From a virus: a DNA stretch of 41,987 nt. The DNA lies in IMG/VR virus record IMGVR_UViG_3300034220_000012, positions 1 to 41,987 of that record; one strand, 5' to 3'. Below the pieces are notes generated by a model, which was not told the DNA's origin, searched no databases, and saw only the letters and a list, made by a program, of their open reading frames with translations. The position numbers and the translations under genes are program-made. Below, piece after piece: positions 13,586-20,313 of this stretch (position 1 is its first letter; each line of letters opens with the position of its first letter).

Positions 13586-13592
13586 TGGGGGC
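13568..13592. repeat. 25-bp inverted repeat over the repressor start
   Basis: GCCCCCAAT (13568-13576) and ATTGGGGGC (13584-13592) are perfect 9-bp arms around a 7-base loop. The repressor ATG (13583-13585, minus strand) lies at the loop edge. It could be an RNA hairpin controlling repressor translation or a second operator type. Confidence 0.6.
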
Positions 13593-13621
13593 TTGTAAGA
13601 TGTACCCGGACGGGGTACGTA
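13593..13621 (+). promoter_or_regulatory. Rightward early promoter PR
   Basis: TTGTAA (13593-13598), a 17-bp spacer and TACGTA (13616-13621). The predicted start falls at about 13628, the first base of the Cro-like ATG, so the message may be leaderless. O3 fills the spacer and overlaps the -10 by 3 bp, exactly as O1 does at PL. Confidence 0.6.
13602..13618. promoter_or_regulatory. Operator O3 (GTACCC-N5-GGGTAC palindrome)
   Basis: GTACCCGGACGGGGTAC between the divergent repressor and Cro-like genes, identical to O1. On the minus strand TTGCAC and TACATC flank it at 18-bp spacing, a possible repressor promoter (PRM), so one operator may control both directions. Confidence 0.8.
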
Positions 13622-13627
13622 AGTGCA

Positions 13628-13834
13628 ATGACGCTTCGAGATCACCTTAGCGGCTCCAAAGAGACCGTCGTCGCATTCGCGGAGCGGCTCGGCGAGAGCC
13701 CCAACACGATCCGCAAGATCGTATATGGACAGCGAACGCCATCGGCCAAGCTCGCGGCGAAGATCGTCGCCGCGACAGACGGCGGTGTTGGTATCGCTGA
13801 TCTGGTCGTTGCTCCGGTGGAGCGGGCGGCATGA
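13628..13834 (+). CDS. Cro-like HTH regulator, 68 aa
   Basis: A small protein dominated by one helix-turn-helix (ETVVAFAERLGESPNTIRKIVYGQRTPSAKLAAKIVAATDG). Its size and its position opposite the repressor, across O3, fit a Cro or YdaS-type regulator that turns off the lysogenic program. No ribosome-binding site precedes the ATG, and the predicted transcript begins at or next to it. It is the first gene of the rightward early operon; its stop overlaps the next ATG (ATGA). Confidence 0.8.
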   Translation: MTLRDHLSGSKETVVAFAERLGESPNTIRKIVYGQRTPSAKLAAKIVAATDGGVGIADLVVAPVERAA

Positions 13835-14814
13835 GCGTCTATTTCGTTCAGCGCGCCGACGGCGGCCCGATCAAGATCGGTTGCACGGCGTTTCTTGACC
13901 AGCGGATGGCGCAACTCGCCGTCGACACGAAGGCCAAGCTGGTGCTGCTCGCATCGGCGCCGGGTAGCTTTCGCGACGAGGGGCGACTGCATCGTCAGTT
14001 CGCCCCCCATCGCGTCGAGGGCGAGTGGTTCGCCGACTGCGCCGATATTCGCGCCGCCATCGGCCACATCCAGCGGAAAGGCATCTTGCCTCCGCCCGTC
14101 GAGGAAGACCGTGAGGTCGTCATGGCGGCTCGCTATCTCTCCGGCGAGACATTGAACGCGATCGGTGTTGACTTTGGGATGACGCGCGAGCGGGTCCGTC
14201 AAATTCTTCGCGCGACCAATATTCCCTCGCTGGGGCTGCGCAAGGATCACCGGAGGCAGGCGGCACCCGTTACCGATGCCGAGCACGAGATTGCGGCAGC
14301 CTATGCCGCTGGCGATGTCACGCCCGCCGCGCTCTGTGAGCGGTACGATATCACGGCGGCGCGGCTGAACATCATCCTTCGCCGGACACAGACCAAGCGC
14401 TACGGTGTGCGCTATTGGCTCACTCGCGCTGACGACGCTGAGCGGACCGCCAAAGTCGTAGAGCTTTATCAGGCCGGGCTTCCCTCGCCCCAAATCGCGG
14501 AGGTTGTCGGGCTCAGTCATCAGACCGCCGTCTACCGCTACCTCGCTAAAGCCGGAATGGCTCCCGAGCGACTTAGGCGGAGTGCATCCCGCCCGGACAC
14601 TGACTCGGTGGTGTCCCTTTATCGCGGCGGCCTGACGCTCGACGCCATCGCCGCTCGCTTCGGCGTGTCGGATAAGATGATTCACGGGATTGTCCGGCGG
14701 GTCGGGTGCCTGCGTACTCGGAAAGAGAACGAAGCCATTCGGGTCGCTGCGGTTCGCGCCGCAAACCTTCGCCGCAAGGGCGCCTCCCCAAGCGAGCCGC
14801 AGGTCGCAGCATGA
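13831..14814 (+). CDS. GIY-YIG (T5orf172/MUG113-like) domain fused to about four HTH units
   Basis: A 327-aa protein. Residues 2-75 (VYFVQRADGGPIKIGCTAFL ... Arg25 ... ASAPGSFRDEGRLHRQF ... GEWF) match the GIY-YIG-superfamily T5orf172/MUG113 domain, with the conserved Arg and Glu50. The rest contains repeated helix-turn-helix units at about 95-130 (IGVDFGMTRERVRQILRATNIP), 150-185, 205-243 (IAEVVGLSHQTAVYRYLAKAGM) and 257-295 (IAARFGVSDKMIHGIVRRVG), separated by short linkers. It is second in the rightward operon, joined to cro by ATGA. It could be a site-specific nuclease or a regulator that uses a repeated reader; activity is inferred. Confidence 0.75.
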   Translation: MSVYFVQRADGGPIKIGCTAFLDQRMAQLAVDTKAKLVLLASAPGSFRDEGRLHRQFAPHRVEGEWFADCADIRAAIGHIQRKGILPPPVEEDREVVMAARYLSGETLNAIGVDFGMTRERVRQILRATNIPSLGLRKDHRRQAAPVTDAEHEIAAAYAAGDVTPAALCERYDITAARLNIILRRTQTKRYGVRYWLTRADDAERTAKVVELYQAGLPSPQIAEVVGLSHQTAVYRYLAKAGMAPERLRRSASRPDTDSVVSLYRGGLTLDAIAARFGVSDKMIHGIVRRVGCLRTRKENEAIRVAAVRAANLRRKGASPSEPQVAA

Positions 14815-14945
14815 GCCCGAGAGACGAAAAGCCCCTGCTGGCCACCCCCGCCCCTCACTGGACCGACCGCATACCGACGTGGCTGTTCATCACCGCCGGG
14901 GTCGCGGCTGCGCTGGGGATGCTGGCGATAGGGTGGTGGGGGTGA
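14811..14945 (+). CDS. 44-aa single-TM protein
   Basis: ATG at 14811 overlaps the previous stop (ATGA); TGA 14943-14945. A polar N-terminus is followed by one membrane helix (WLFITAGVAAALGMLAIGWW). Function is unknown; it could act on the host membrane early in infection. Confidence 0.55.
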   Translation: MSPRDEKPLLATPAPHWTDRIPTWLFITAGVAAALGMLAIGWWG

Positions 14946-15142
14946 TGCCGCTCTGTTCCGTCTGCGAGCATTGGGATGAAGGCGACGCCTGCGCGTATCA
15001 CGCCTGCCCGGGTCGGTCGCTTCGTCCGAAATCCGTCGCGTCCCTTCCTCCGCGACCGATCGCTGCCCCGTGCAGCGTCTCCCCCGTCGCCGGCCTTGCA
15101 TCCCCTGCGGTCGGCGGCGGGGATTTTGGGGGGAGGGCGTAG
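14945..15142 (+). CDS. Small Cys-rich N-terminus protein, 65 aa
   Basis: ATG 14945-14947 overlaps the previous stop by one base (TGATG). The N-terminus MPLCSVCEHWDEGDACAYHACPG holds a possible zinc-binding CxxC...CxxxC set. The remainder is Pro/Ser/Gly-rich and probably disordered. No family is recognised. Confidence 0.55.
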   Translation: MPLCSVCEHWDEGDACAYHACPGRSLRPKSVASLPPRPIAAPCSVSPVAGLASPAVGGGDFGGRA

Positions 15143-15637
15143 ATGCTGCTCGCGCTCGACACATGGGTGCCGATCCTCGATGGCGACCCCGCAGCTGCCG
15201 CGATGTACGAGCGGCATTATTCCAGCGCCCGCAGCCGTTCCCGTAGGCGCGCGCGCGGCACTCTGCTCATCATGGGGCCGGGCTACAAGCTGTTGCTCAT
15301 GACGCCGTGCCGTCGCGCGCTGTTCGCCTGGCGCAAGCAAAAGTTCGTGCCGGGTGTCGAGTGCGCGATCTTCCGCAACGAGGGCGCAGGCCTGTCGTCG
15401 GACTTGATCCGCGCGGCCGATGCCATTGCCGACGCGCGTTGGCCGGGCGCGCGGCATTACACCTACGTCGATCCGGCGGCGGTCGCCAATAGTAATGCCG
15501 GTCGGTGCTTCGTGCGCGCCGACTGGCGATACGTCCGCATGGGTGAGAGCAAATACTCGCCACGGCTGCGCACTTCTCGCGGGCTGTTCGTGTTGGAGCG
15601 CAATCACCTCGCCTCCCCCCTGGCGTCCGCAGCATGA
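15143..15637 (+). CDS. Conserved phage protein, 164 aa
   Basis: ATG 15143 directly follows the previous stop (TAGATG). Recognisable blocks are ERHYSSARSRSRRRA, IMGPGYKLLLMT, RRALFAWRKQK, GVECAIFRNEGAGLSSDLI and GARHYTYVDPAAVANSNAGR, ending CFVRADWRYVRMG. This pattern occurs in many phages as a hypothetical protein with a GNAT-like layout (the last blocks resemble an acetyltransferase core). Family and activity are not established. Its place in the early operon suggests a regulatory or host-modifying role. Confidence 0.7.
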   Translation: MLLALDTWVPILDGDPAAAAMYERHYSSARSRSRRRARGTLLIMGPGYKLLLMTPCRRALFAWRKQKFVPGVECAIFRNEGAGLSSDLIRAADAIADARWPGARHYTYVDPAAVANSNAGRCFVRADWRYVRMGESKYSPRLRTSRGLFVLERNHLASPLASAA

Positions 15638-15816
15638 CCGCCCTCGCCACAGCCCTCGCCTGGACCGCCGCGTACGTCGTCGTGATGTGCGGGCTGGCGT
15701 GCGTCGTGGGCGCCTTCCTCCGCTTCGGCACCGCGCATGACGAGCTGGTCGATGACCTGTCTCGCGAGCACGGCGAAGGGTTGGGGGCGCTTCATGGACA
15801 GGATATCTACCGATGA
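15634..15816 (+). CDS. 60-aa membrane protein
   Basis: Starts in an ATGA overlap and ends in another. One transmembrane helix (ALAWTAAYVVVMCGLACVVG) is followed by a charged cytoplasmic-looking tail (DELVDDLSREHGEGLG). Function is unknown. Confidence 0.55.
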   Translation: MTALATALAWTAAYVVVMCGLACVVGAFLRFGTAHDELVDDLSREHGEGLGALHGQDIYR

Positions 15817-16289
15817 CCGGCACCAACGTATTGCGCGTCAACACGGTCGAGGAACAAGCCGACTACCGTAAGGCGGTCGCTGAAATCCTGATCACGATCC
15901 AGTCGGATCATCGCGTTACCCTGCAGGAAGTCGCCGAACGCATTGACGTGTCGCTGGGCACGATCAGCAATGCGGCGAACAAGAAAGCGGACCTAGGCGC
16001 GATCTACCTCAACCGGTTGGGCCGGGTGTACGGCGTGCATCATCTCGACCCATACGCGCGCCTTGCCGGTGGTCGGTGCCTTCCTGTCGCTGCGGATGGG
16101 GAAGCCGACGTGCTCCCCGTGCTCAACATGGCAGCCTACCGCGTGTCGTCGGCGCGCACATCGTCATCGCCCGGCGGCGTGGCGGAAACGCTCAAGGAAC
16201 AGCTCGACTATCTGCCGGACCTTCGCCGGCTCCGTCGTGATGTCGAGGCGCTGATCTGCCGCATCGAAGCGCGGGAGAAAGCCGCGTGA
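15813..16289 (+). CDS. HTH protein, possible CII-type regulator, 158 aa
   Basis: Residues about 15-60 form a helix-turn-helix (TLQEVAERIDVSLGTISNAANKKADL). A region with YLNRLGRVYGVHHLDPYARL follows, and a C-terminal coiled coil (TLKEQLDYLPDLRRLRRDVEAL) probably gives oligomerisation. Place and domain order resemble small phage regulators encoded between cro and the replication genes, such as CII. No sequence identity to CII is claimed. Joined to both neighbours by 4-nt overlaps. Confidence 0.65.
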   Translation: MTGTNVLRVNTVEEQADYRKAVAEILITIQSDHRVTLQEVAERIDVSLGTISNAANKKADLGAIYLNRLGRVYGVHHLDPYARLAGGRCLPVAADGEADVLPVLNMAAYRVSSARTSSSPGGVAETLKEQLDYLPDLRRLRRDVEALICRIEAREKAA

Positions 16290-17062
16290 CCACCTCCACC
16301 ATCACCGACGCGGGGCGGGGAGAAGCGCCTCTCGCGATGACGCGGGTGCCGAGTGCTGCTCAGATCGAACAGCGCCGCAACGCCGCACAAGCCCCGCGCT
16401 TCGGCAAGCATCGGCCGGTGCCCGACGACTTCGCGGAGCACATGGGCGAGCCCCTCACGGACCTGCGCAAGAGGTATGCGACCGGCGGTGGTACCATCCT
16501 TCGCTGGCTCGCCAAGTGCGGCACACCCCGCCCGGAGAACAAGCGCGGCCCGCGCATGAACACGCAGACGCACGAGCGCATTCGACAAGCGATCGCGGAT
16601 GGGCTGACCACCAAGCAAGCGGCTGAGCTCATCGGCTATTCGGTCTGCGCGATCACCCGCGCGGCCAGGAAGCACGGGCTCGGGACGTGGGCCAAGACCA
16701 TCATTCCCGGCGAGGTCACGTATCGCGAGCGTGTGGCGTCGGAAAAGCGCGAGCGTGCCCTAGCGCGCAAGGTGGGGCGGATCGTCGCCCCGGCGAAGGC
16801 GCAAACGCCCAAGTCGGGGCGTATCTGGGCTGCCAATCGTGGGCACGAACGCATCGTGACCCAGCGCTACGATCGTGACACGAGCCCGGACGGCGAGGCG
16901 GCGGACTATTTGCGGCGCTTCGGGCCGGTCTACCGATGCAATAGCGTCGGCCGACCGGATATCGCGGGGAAGTTCTGGCGGCGCGGTTCGGCGGTGCTGA
17001 CCAGCGCCGAGCTGATCGAGCGCGCGGACTATCTGCGCTCGCGTGAGGCTGTGGCGGCGTGA
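16286..17062 (+). CDS. DNA-binding protein with central HTH, 258 aa
   Basis: GTG start in a GTGA overlap with the previous stop. A basic N-terminal region with DDFAEHMGEPLTDLRKRYATGGGTILRWLAKCG looks like one helix-turn-helix. A second is TTKQAAELIGYSVCAITRAARKHGLG. A basic linker follows, and a C-terminal part with DYLRRFGPVYRCNSVGR. It probably recognises DNA during early rightward expression or replication; no family is named. Confidence 0.6.
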   Translation: MTTSTITDAGRGEAPLAMTRVPSAAQIEQRRNAAQAPRFGKHRPVPDDFAEHMGEPLTDLRKRYATGGGTILRWLAKCGTPRPENKRGPRMNTQTHERIRQAIADGLTTKQAAELIGYSVCAITRAARKHGLGTWAKTIIPGEVTYRERVASEKRERALARKVGRIVAPAKAQTPKSGRIWAANRGHERIVTQRYDRDTSPDGEAADYLRRFGPVYRCNSVGRPDIAGKFWRRGSAVLTSAELIERADYLRSREAVAA

Positions 17063-17511
17063 GGGCGGCTCTTGCCTTTGCCCAGGACGACGCGGCGTTC
17101 CTGACCTTCCATGTGGACGGGGTGCCGGTCGCCAAAGGCCGCGCGCGCGCCACGACGATCGGGGGAATGGCTCGCCTCTACACCCCCGGCAAGACTCGCG
17201 CCTATGAGGACAGGATACGGTGCGCCGCTGCGATGGCCAGGGGAGAGCGCCCGCCCTTCCAAGGTGAGGTCACGCTTACGGTCACCGCTCTAGTCGCAAT
17301 CCCTGCGTCATTCTCGAAGCGGAAGCGCGCGAACGCCGTCGCCGGGATCATCCGTCCCACGACGCGGCCGGACGCCGACAATTACGCGAAGGCGGCGCTC
17401 GATGGCTGCAATGGCATTCTGTTCCGCGACGACGCTCAGGTCACCGACTTGATCGTCCGCAAGCGGTACGCCGCGGAGCCTCGCCTTGTCATCACCATGG
17501 AGGCTTTGTGA
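17059..17511 (+). CDS. rusA: RusA-family Holliday-junction resolvase
   Basis: A 150-aa protein with the RusA fold signature VDGVPVAKGRARAT near the start and the catalytic block TRPDADNYAKAALDGCNGIL followed by FRDDAQVTDL. The three Asp of PDADN and DD are intact. RusA cuts four-way junctions formed by replication and recombination. GTG start within a GTGA overlap. A second, unrelated junction- or branch-processing candidate (the HNH protein beside ninB) is encoded in the leftward operon. Confidence 0.9.
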   Translation: MRAALAFAQDDAAFLTFHVDGVPVAKGRARATTIGGMARLYTPGKTRAYEDRIRCAAAMARGERPPFQGEVTLTVTALVAIPASFSKRKRANAVAGIIRPTTRPDADNYAKAALDGCNGILFRDDAQVTDLIVRKRYAAEPRLVITMEAL

Positions 17512-18170
17512 GCCGCTGGTTCCGCCACTACGCCGGCATGGCACGTGACGACAAGCTCGTGCGCGTTTCGATCAAGTCGAAGCAGTCGGTTGAGCGGGTC
17601 GTCTGGGTCTGGGCGGCTGTACTGGAGAGTGCGGCTGAGATTGATGACGAGGGCCGCTACGAAGTCGAAGCGGAGGAGATCGCGCGCTTTCTCCGGTGCC
17701 CCGCGACAAAGATCAGAGCAGTCCTGGATGCGCTGGTCGAGATGGGCCGGATGACCGATGGGCGCGTTACGAAATGGGACGCGCGGCAATTCAAATCGGA
17801 CCGGAGTAACGCGCGCGTCGCCGAATTTCGTGAGCGGAAACGTAACGGCGGAAACGGCGCTGTAACGTTACCGGAACGTCACGGTAACTCACCAGAGACA
17901 GAGACAGAGACAGAAGTTCCGTTATCTAAAGATAACGGCGCGAAATTCGATTCCGATCAGGTGTTCTGGGACGGTGCCAAGGCCTTCGTCCAGCCTGAAA
18001 GCAAAAACCCCGGTGCGATCATCGGTAAGTGGGTCCGGGATCATGGGAAGGATGCGACGGCGCAAGCGATCACCCGCGCTCAGCTTGAGCGACCGGCCCA
18101 ACGGCTTCCGTTTATCGCCGGATGCTTGAAGAAATCGAAGGAGGCGGAGCTTGAATACCCAATCGCTTGA
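17508..18170 (+). CDS. Replication initiator / replisome organiser (lambda O or DnaD-like)
   Basis: A 220-aa protein. The N-terminal half is a winged-helix domain of the phage replisome-organiser type (SRWFRHYAGMARDDKLVRVS ... EEIARFLRCPATKIRAVLDALVEMGRM). The middle is a polar linker with GNSPETETETEVPLS, whose DNA carries inverted repeats and a hexamer repeat. A C-terminal helical part follows (GAIIGKWVRDHGKDATAQAI ... FIAGCLKKS). It probably binds the origin inside its own gene and brings in the adjacent primase-helicase. GTG start at 17508 (GTGA overlap). Confidence 0.75.
   Translation: MSRWFRHYAGMARDDKLVRVSIKSKQSVERVVWVWAAVLESAAEIDDEGRYEVEAEEIARFLRCPATKIRAVLDALVEMGRMTDGRVTKWDARQFKSDRSNARVAEFRERKRNGGNGAVTLPERHGNSPETETETEVPLSKDNGAKFDSDQVFWDGAKAFVQPESKNPGAIIGKWVRDHGKDATAQAITRAQLERPAQRLPFIAGCLKKSKEAELEYPIA
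17842..17938. other. ori: Candidate replication origin inside the initiator gene
   Basis: About 100 bp contains repeated TAAC-type elements: GTAACGG 17842, the palindrome GTAACGTTAC 17862-17871, CGGTAAC 17882-17888, and CCGTTATCT-AA-AGATAACGG 17919-17938. It also holds three AGAGAC units (17894-17913), and is richer in A+T than its surroundings. Lambda-type phages carry their origin in the linker of gene O, as here. Function is inferred. Confidence 0.5.
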
Positions 18171-18303
18171 AGCCTTGCTGGGGCGGATCGAGGATCGTCT
18201 GGCGAAGCTCGAGAAGAACTCGCATCCACCTGTGGACCTCACCCCACATATCCGTCGCATCGTCCGAGAAATGCTCGACGATGGCGAGGCGAGGACCCGA
18301 TGA
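18151..18303 (+). CDS. 50-aa coiled-coil protein with TTG start
   Basis: The TTG at 18151 lies 6 nt after a strong AAGGAGG (18138-18144), inside the 3' end of the initiator gene. The frame runs to TGA 18301-18303. The peptide is a charged helix (LEALLGRIEDRLAKLEKNSH) followed by VDLTPHIRRIVREML. It may be a small replisome adaptor given its neighbours. No family is recognised. Confidence 0.65.
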   Translation: MNTQSLEALLGRIEDRLAKLEKNSHPPVDLTPHIRRIVREMLDDGEARTR

Positions 18304-18852
18304 GTGCTGATCTGGGAAGCCCTCGCAGCGGCTCGGATCGTGCTGCGATCGCATGCGCCTGGCGAGCACCGCGCGACCTGTCCGGCGTGCTCCCACACCC
18401 GCCGGAAGAAGACCGAGCGGTGCCTTGCGGTGCTGATCGACGAAGATGGATGGGCGGCATTCTGCCATCATTGCCAATGGATTGGAGGGCATCGTGGAGC
18501 TGAAGAAGCCGCACGCGGATTGGCTGGACGGACGTGGGATCGACCCGACCCTGGCCGCAAAATTAGGGCTTCACACCGTGCAGCAAGGTGGCCGTCATTG
18601 GCTGGCGGTGCCCTACCCGGAGCAGGGGCGCGTGGTGAATCACAAGTACCGGGTCGTCTCGGAGTCGCATGCCTATCGGATGGACGACGACGCGCCGCTG
18701 ACCCTGTGGAATCACGACGTGCTCCTGGACGGATCGCTGGATCAGCAGCCGCTGATCGTAACCGAGGGGGAGTGGGATGCGCTCACGATCCTGACCGCCG
18801 GCAAGCGCCGGGTCGTCTCCATTCCGAACGGCGCCCCGCAGAAGTCGAGTGA
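18304..18852 (+). CDS. Primase zinc-ribbon reading frame (separated by frame from the helicase)
   Basis: GTG at 18304 follows the previous stop directly. Residues 1-66 are the N-terminal primase zinc ribbon: CPAC (Cys26, Cys29) and FCHHCQW (Cys54, Cys57), with the usual REKTERCLAVL-like strand between. The frame stays open to 18852, but after about residue 66 its translation is an Arg/Pro-rich shadow of the helicase gene. The functional continuation (KKPHADWLDGRG...) is in the +1 frame. Either the ribbon is a separate product with a meaningless tail, or a +1 frameshift or a sequence error joins the two frames. Confidence 0.65.
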   Translation: MLIWEALAAARIVLRSHAPGEHRATCPACSHTRRKKTERCLAVLIDEDGWAAFCHHCQWIGGHRGAEEAARGLAGRTWDRPDPGRKIRASHRAARWPSLAGGALPGAGARGESQVPGRLGVACLSDGRRRAADPVESRRAPGRIAGSAAADRNRGGVGCAHDPDRRQAPGRLHSERRPAEVE

Positions 18853-19933
18853 CGATGCCGGGCTGACCGAGGGCAAGCGGTACGCCTGGTATTGGCGCTG
18901 CGAAGCCCTGCTGGCCAAGGTCGGCAAGGTGATCCTGTGCGTCGATGCCGATGCGCCAGGGCAGGCCCTCGCCGCCGATCTGTGCCGGCTATTCGGGCCT
19001 GAGCGGTGCTATTTCGTCGACTACCCCGAGGGCTGTAAGGACGCGGGCGACGTCGCCGCCCTGGTCGGTCACGACGCGCTGGTCCGCATGCTTGACGAAG
19101 CGAAGCCCTATCCGATCAAGGGGCTGTACACGCTCGCCGACTTCCCGGAGCGGGGTGAAGTCACCGCGCTTTCGACCGGCATCCTCGCGCTCGACGACAT
19201 GATGGCAATCGTCCCCGGCACTCTCACGGTATTCACCGGCTACGCCAATATGGGCAAGTCGAGTGTGATGAATGCCATCGCGGGGCACCTCATCCGGCAC
19301 AATATCCCGCTATGCATCGCCAGCTTCGAGACGGACGTGAAGCCGATTCTTCGCGACCATCTGCGTGCGGCCGTCGCGGCATGCTCGCTGCACGAAGCCC
19401 GAACCCGCGACATGCGCGCGGTCGATGCGCTGATCGAGGACAATGTGAGGCTCATCACGCAGCTCGTCGACGAGGACGACGAGATGGATTTGGACTTCTT
19501 CCTGGATCTGTGTCGCACGGCGGTGATCCGCGATGGCGTCAAGGTGGTGATCCTCGATCCGTGGAATGAGCTGGAGCACAAGCGCCGCCGCGACGAGACC
19601 GAGACGGACTATATCAGCCGCGCGCTACGTGCGATCAAACGCTTCGCCAAGGCGTATCAGGTCGCATTCTGGGTGGTGGCGCATCCGACCAAGCCGCAGG
19701 AAGGCAAGGCCCGAGTCCCCGGGCTGTACGACATCAGCGGCTCGGCGAATTGGGCGAATAAGGCGGATTACGGGCTGACCTACCACCGCGCGCGGCCCGA
19801 CGAAAATTGTGCCGAGATGCGCGTCACCAAGGTCCGCATGGGCTTGCCCGGCAAGAAGGGCAGCGTCTTCGTGACGTACGATCATCGCGACAGCAGCTTC
19901 CGTGTCGACGACAGCGCGGCGGCTTTCGCATGA
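18494..19933 (+). CDS. T7 gp4-type primase-helicase (TOPRIM plus DnaB-like helicase)
   Basis: GTG at 18494 with GGAGGG just upstream; 479 aa. N-terminal part: a TOPRIM domain with VTEGEWDAL (Glu about 91), CVDADAPGQALA (Asp151, Asp153) and GCKDAGD. C-terminal part: a RecA-like hexameric helicase with Walker A GYANMGKS (249-256), Walker B VVILDPWNEL, FWVVAHPTKP and SANWANKADYGL. It would unwind the fork and make primers. The zinc ribbon needed for template recognition is encoded just upstream in another frame (18304). It is the last gene of the rightward early operon. Confidence 0.9.
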   Translation: MELKKPHADWLDGRGIDPTLAAKLGLHTVQQGGRHWLAVPYPEQGRVVNHKYRVVSESHAYRMDDDAPLTLWNHDVLLDGSLDQQPLIVTEGEWDALTILTAGKRRVVSIPNGAPQKSSDDAGLTEGKRYAWYWRCEALLAKVGKVILCVDADAPGQALAADLCRLFGPERCYFVDYPEGCKDAGDVAALVGHDALVRMLDEAKPYPIKGLYTLADFPERGEVTALSTGILALDDMMAIVPGTLTVFTGYANMGKSSVMNAIAGHLIRHNIPLCIASFETDVKPILRDHLRAAVAACSLHEARTRDMRAVDALIEDNVRLITQLVDEDDEMDLDFFLDLCRTAVIRDGVKVVILDPWNELEHKRRRDETETDYISRALRAIKRFAKAYQVAFWVVAHPTKPQEGKARVPGLYDISGSANWANKADYGLTYHRARPDENCAEMRVTKVRMGLPGKKGSVFVTYDHRDSSFRVDDSAAAFA

Positions 19934-19967
19934 CCCCCTCCCCCACGCTCGCGAGCCCGGCGCGGGG

Positions 19968-20123
19968 TTACAGGCCGAGGGCGGTGCGGAGCAGCTGGTC
20001 GTACGTACGACCGTCCGCCTTGACCGCAGCGATGGTGCTCGGGCGAATGCGGACGGTACGATTGATCCCCGCGTCGGGTTCACGGGGGCGGCCTGGGCCG
20101 CGCTTGGGGGTGTCTTCGGGCAC
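19968..20123 (-). CDS. Ribbon-helix-helix-like small protein (BrnA/Arc type), 51 aa
   Basis: GTG at 20121-20123 with GGAGA 5 nt upstream; the open frame continues further without a good start. After a Pro/Arg start (PEDTPKRGPGRPREPD), the segment INRTVRIRPSTIAAVKADGRTYDQLLRTALG has the strand-helix-helix pattern of BrnA/CopG/Arc proteins. It converges with the helicase gene and may regulate the antisense island, much as Arc and Mnt do in P22 immI. No toxin partner is apparent. Confidence 0.6.
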   Translation of the reverse strand: MPEDTPKRGPGRPREPDAGINRTVRIRPSTIAAVKADGRTYDQLLRTALGL

Positions 20124-20206
20124 TGGACTCTCCGTCTCAAATGTGATGGATAGGTGCGGCCCGTCTCGCGGGGATGGTCCGACTTCGGAAACGCGTACAT
20201 CTACTC

Positions 20207-20242
20207 CCCCACATGCGTGGGGATGGCCCAAGTATTTGGCCA
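20207..20242. promoter_or_regulatory. Two adjacent inverted repeats upstream of the RHH-like gene
   Basis: CCCCAC-ATGC-GTGGGG (20207-20222) is directly followed by TGGCCCAAGTATTTGGCCA (20224-20242), the latter a 19-bp near-palindrome. They sit in the only sizeable gap of the island (20124-20313) and may be operator sites of the RHH-like protein. No convincing promoter was found beside them. Confidence 0.45.
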
Positions 20243-20313
20243 CCGTCCAGGCAGAGGCTTTTAGTGACGGCTCCGCCGCTCTCGCGGTGAACGGCGGTGG
20301 GGATGGGCAAGAC

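Noticed and set aside
13642-14685. 347-codon minus-strand frame opposite the Cro-like and GIY-YIG/HTH genes
   Set aside because: The rightward frames contain clear domains and a promoter with operator; the minus frame has none.
17894-17913. AGAGAC triplet as an independent microsatellite or CRISPR-like repeat
   Set aside because: Only three 6-bp units, in frame and encoding an ETETE linker; interpreted as part of the candidate origin. No CRISPR array was seen anywhere.
19934-19967. Bidirectional terminator between the helicase gene and the RHH-like gene
   Set aside because: CTCGCGAG and CCCGGCGCGGG are short GC palindromes with no T-run on either side; not strong enough to call.
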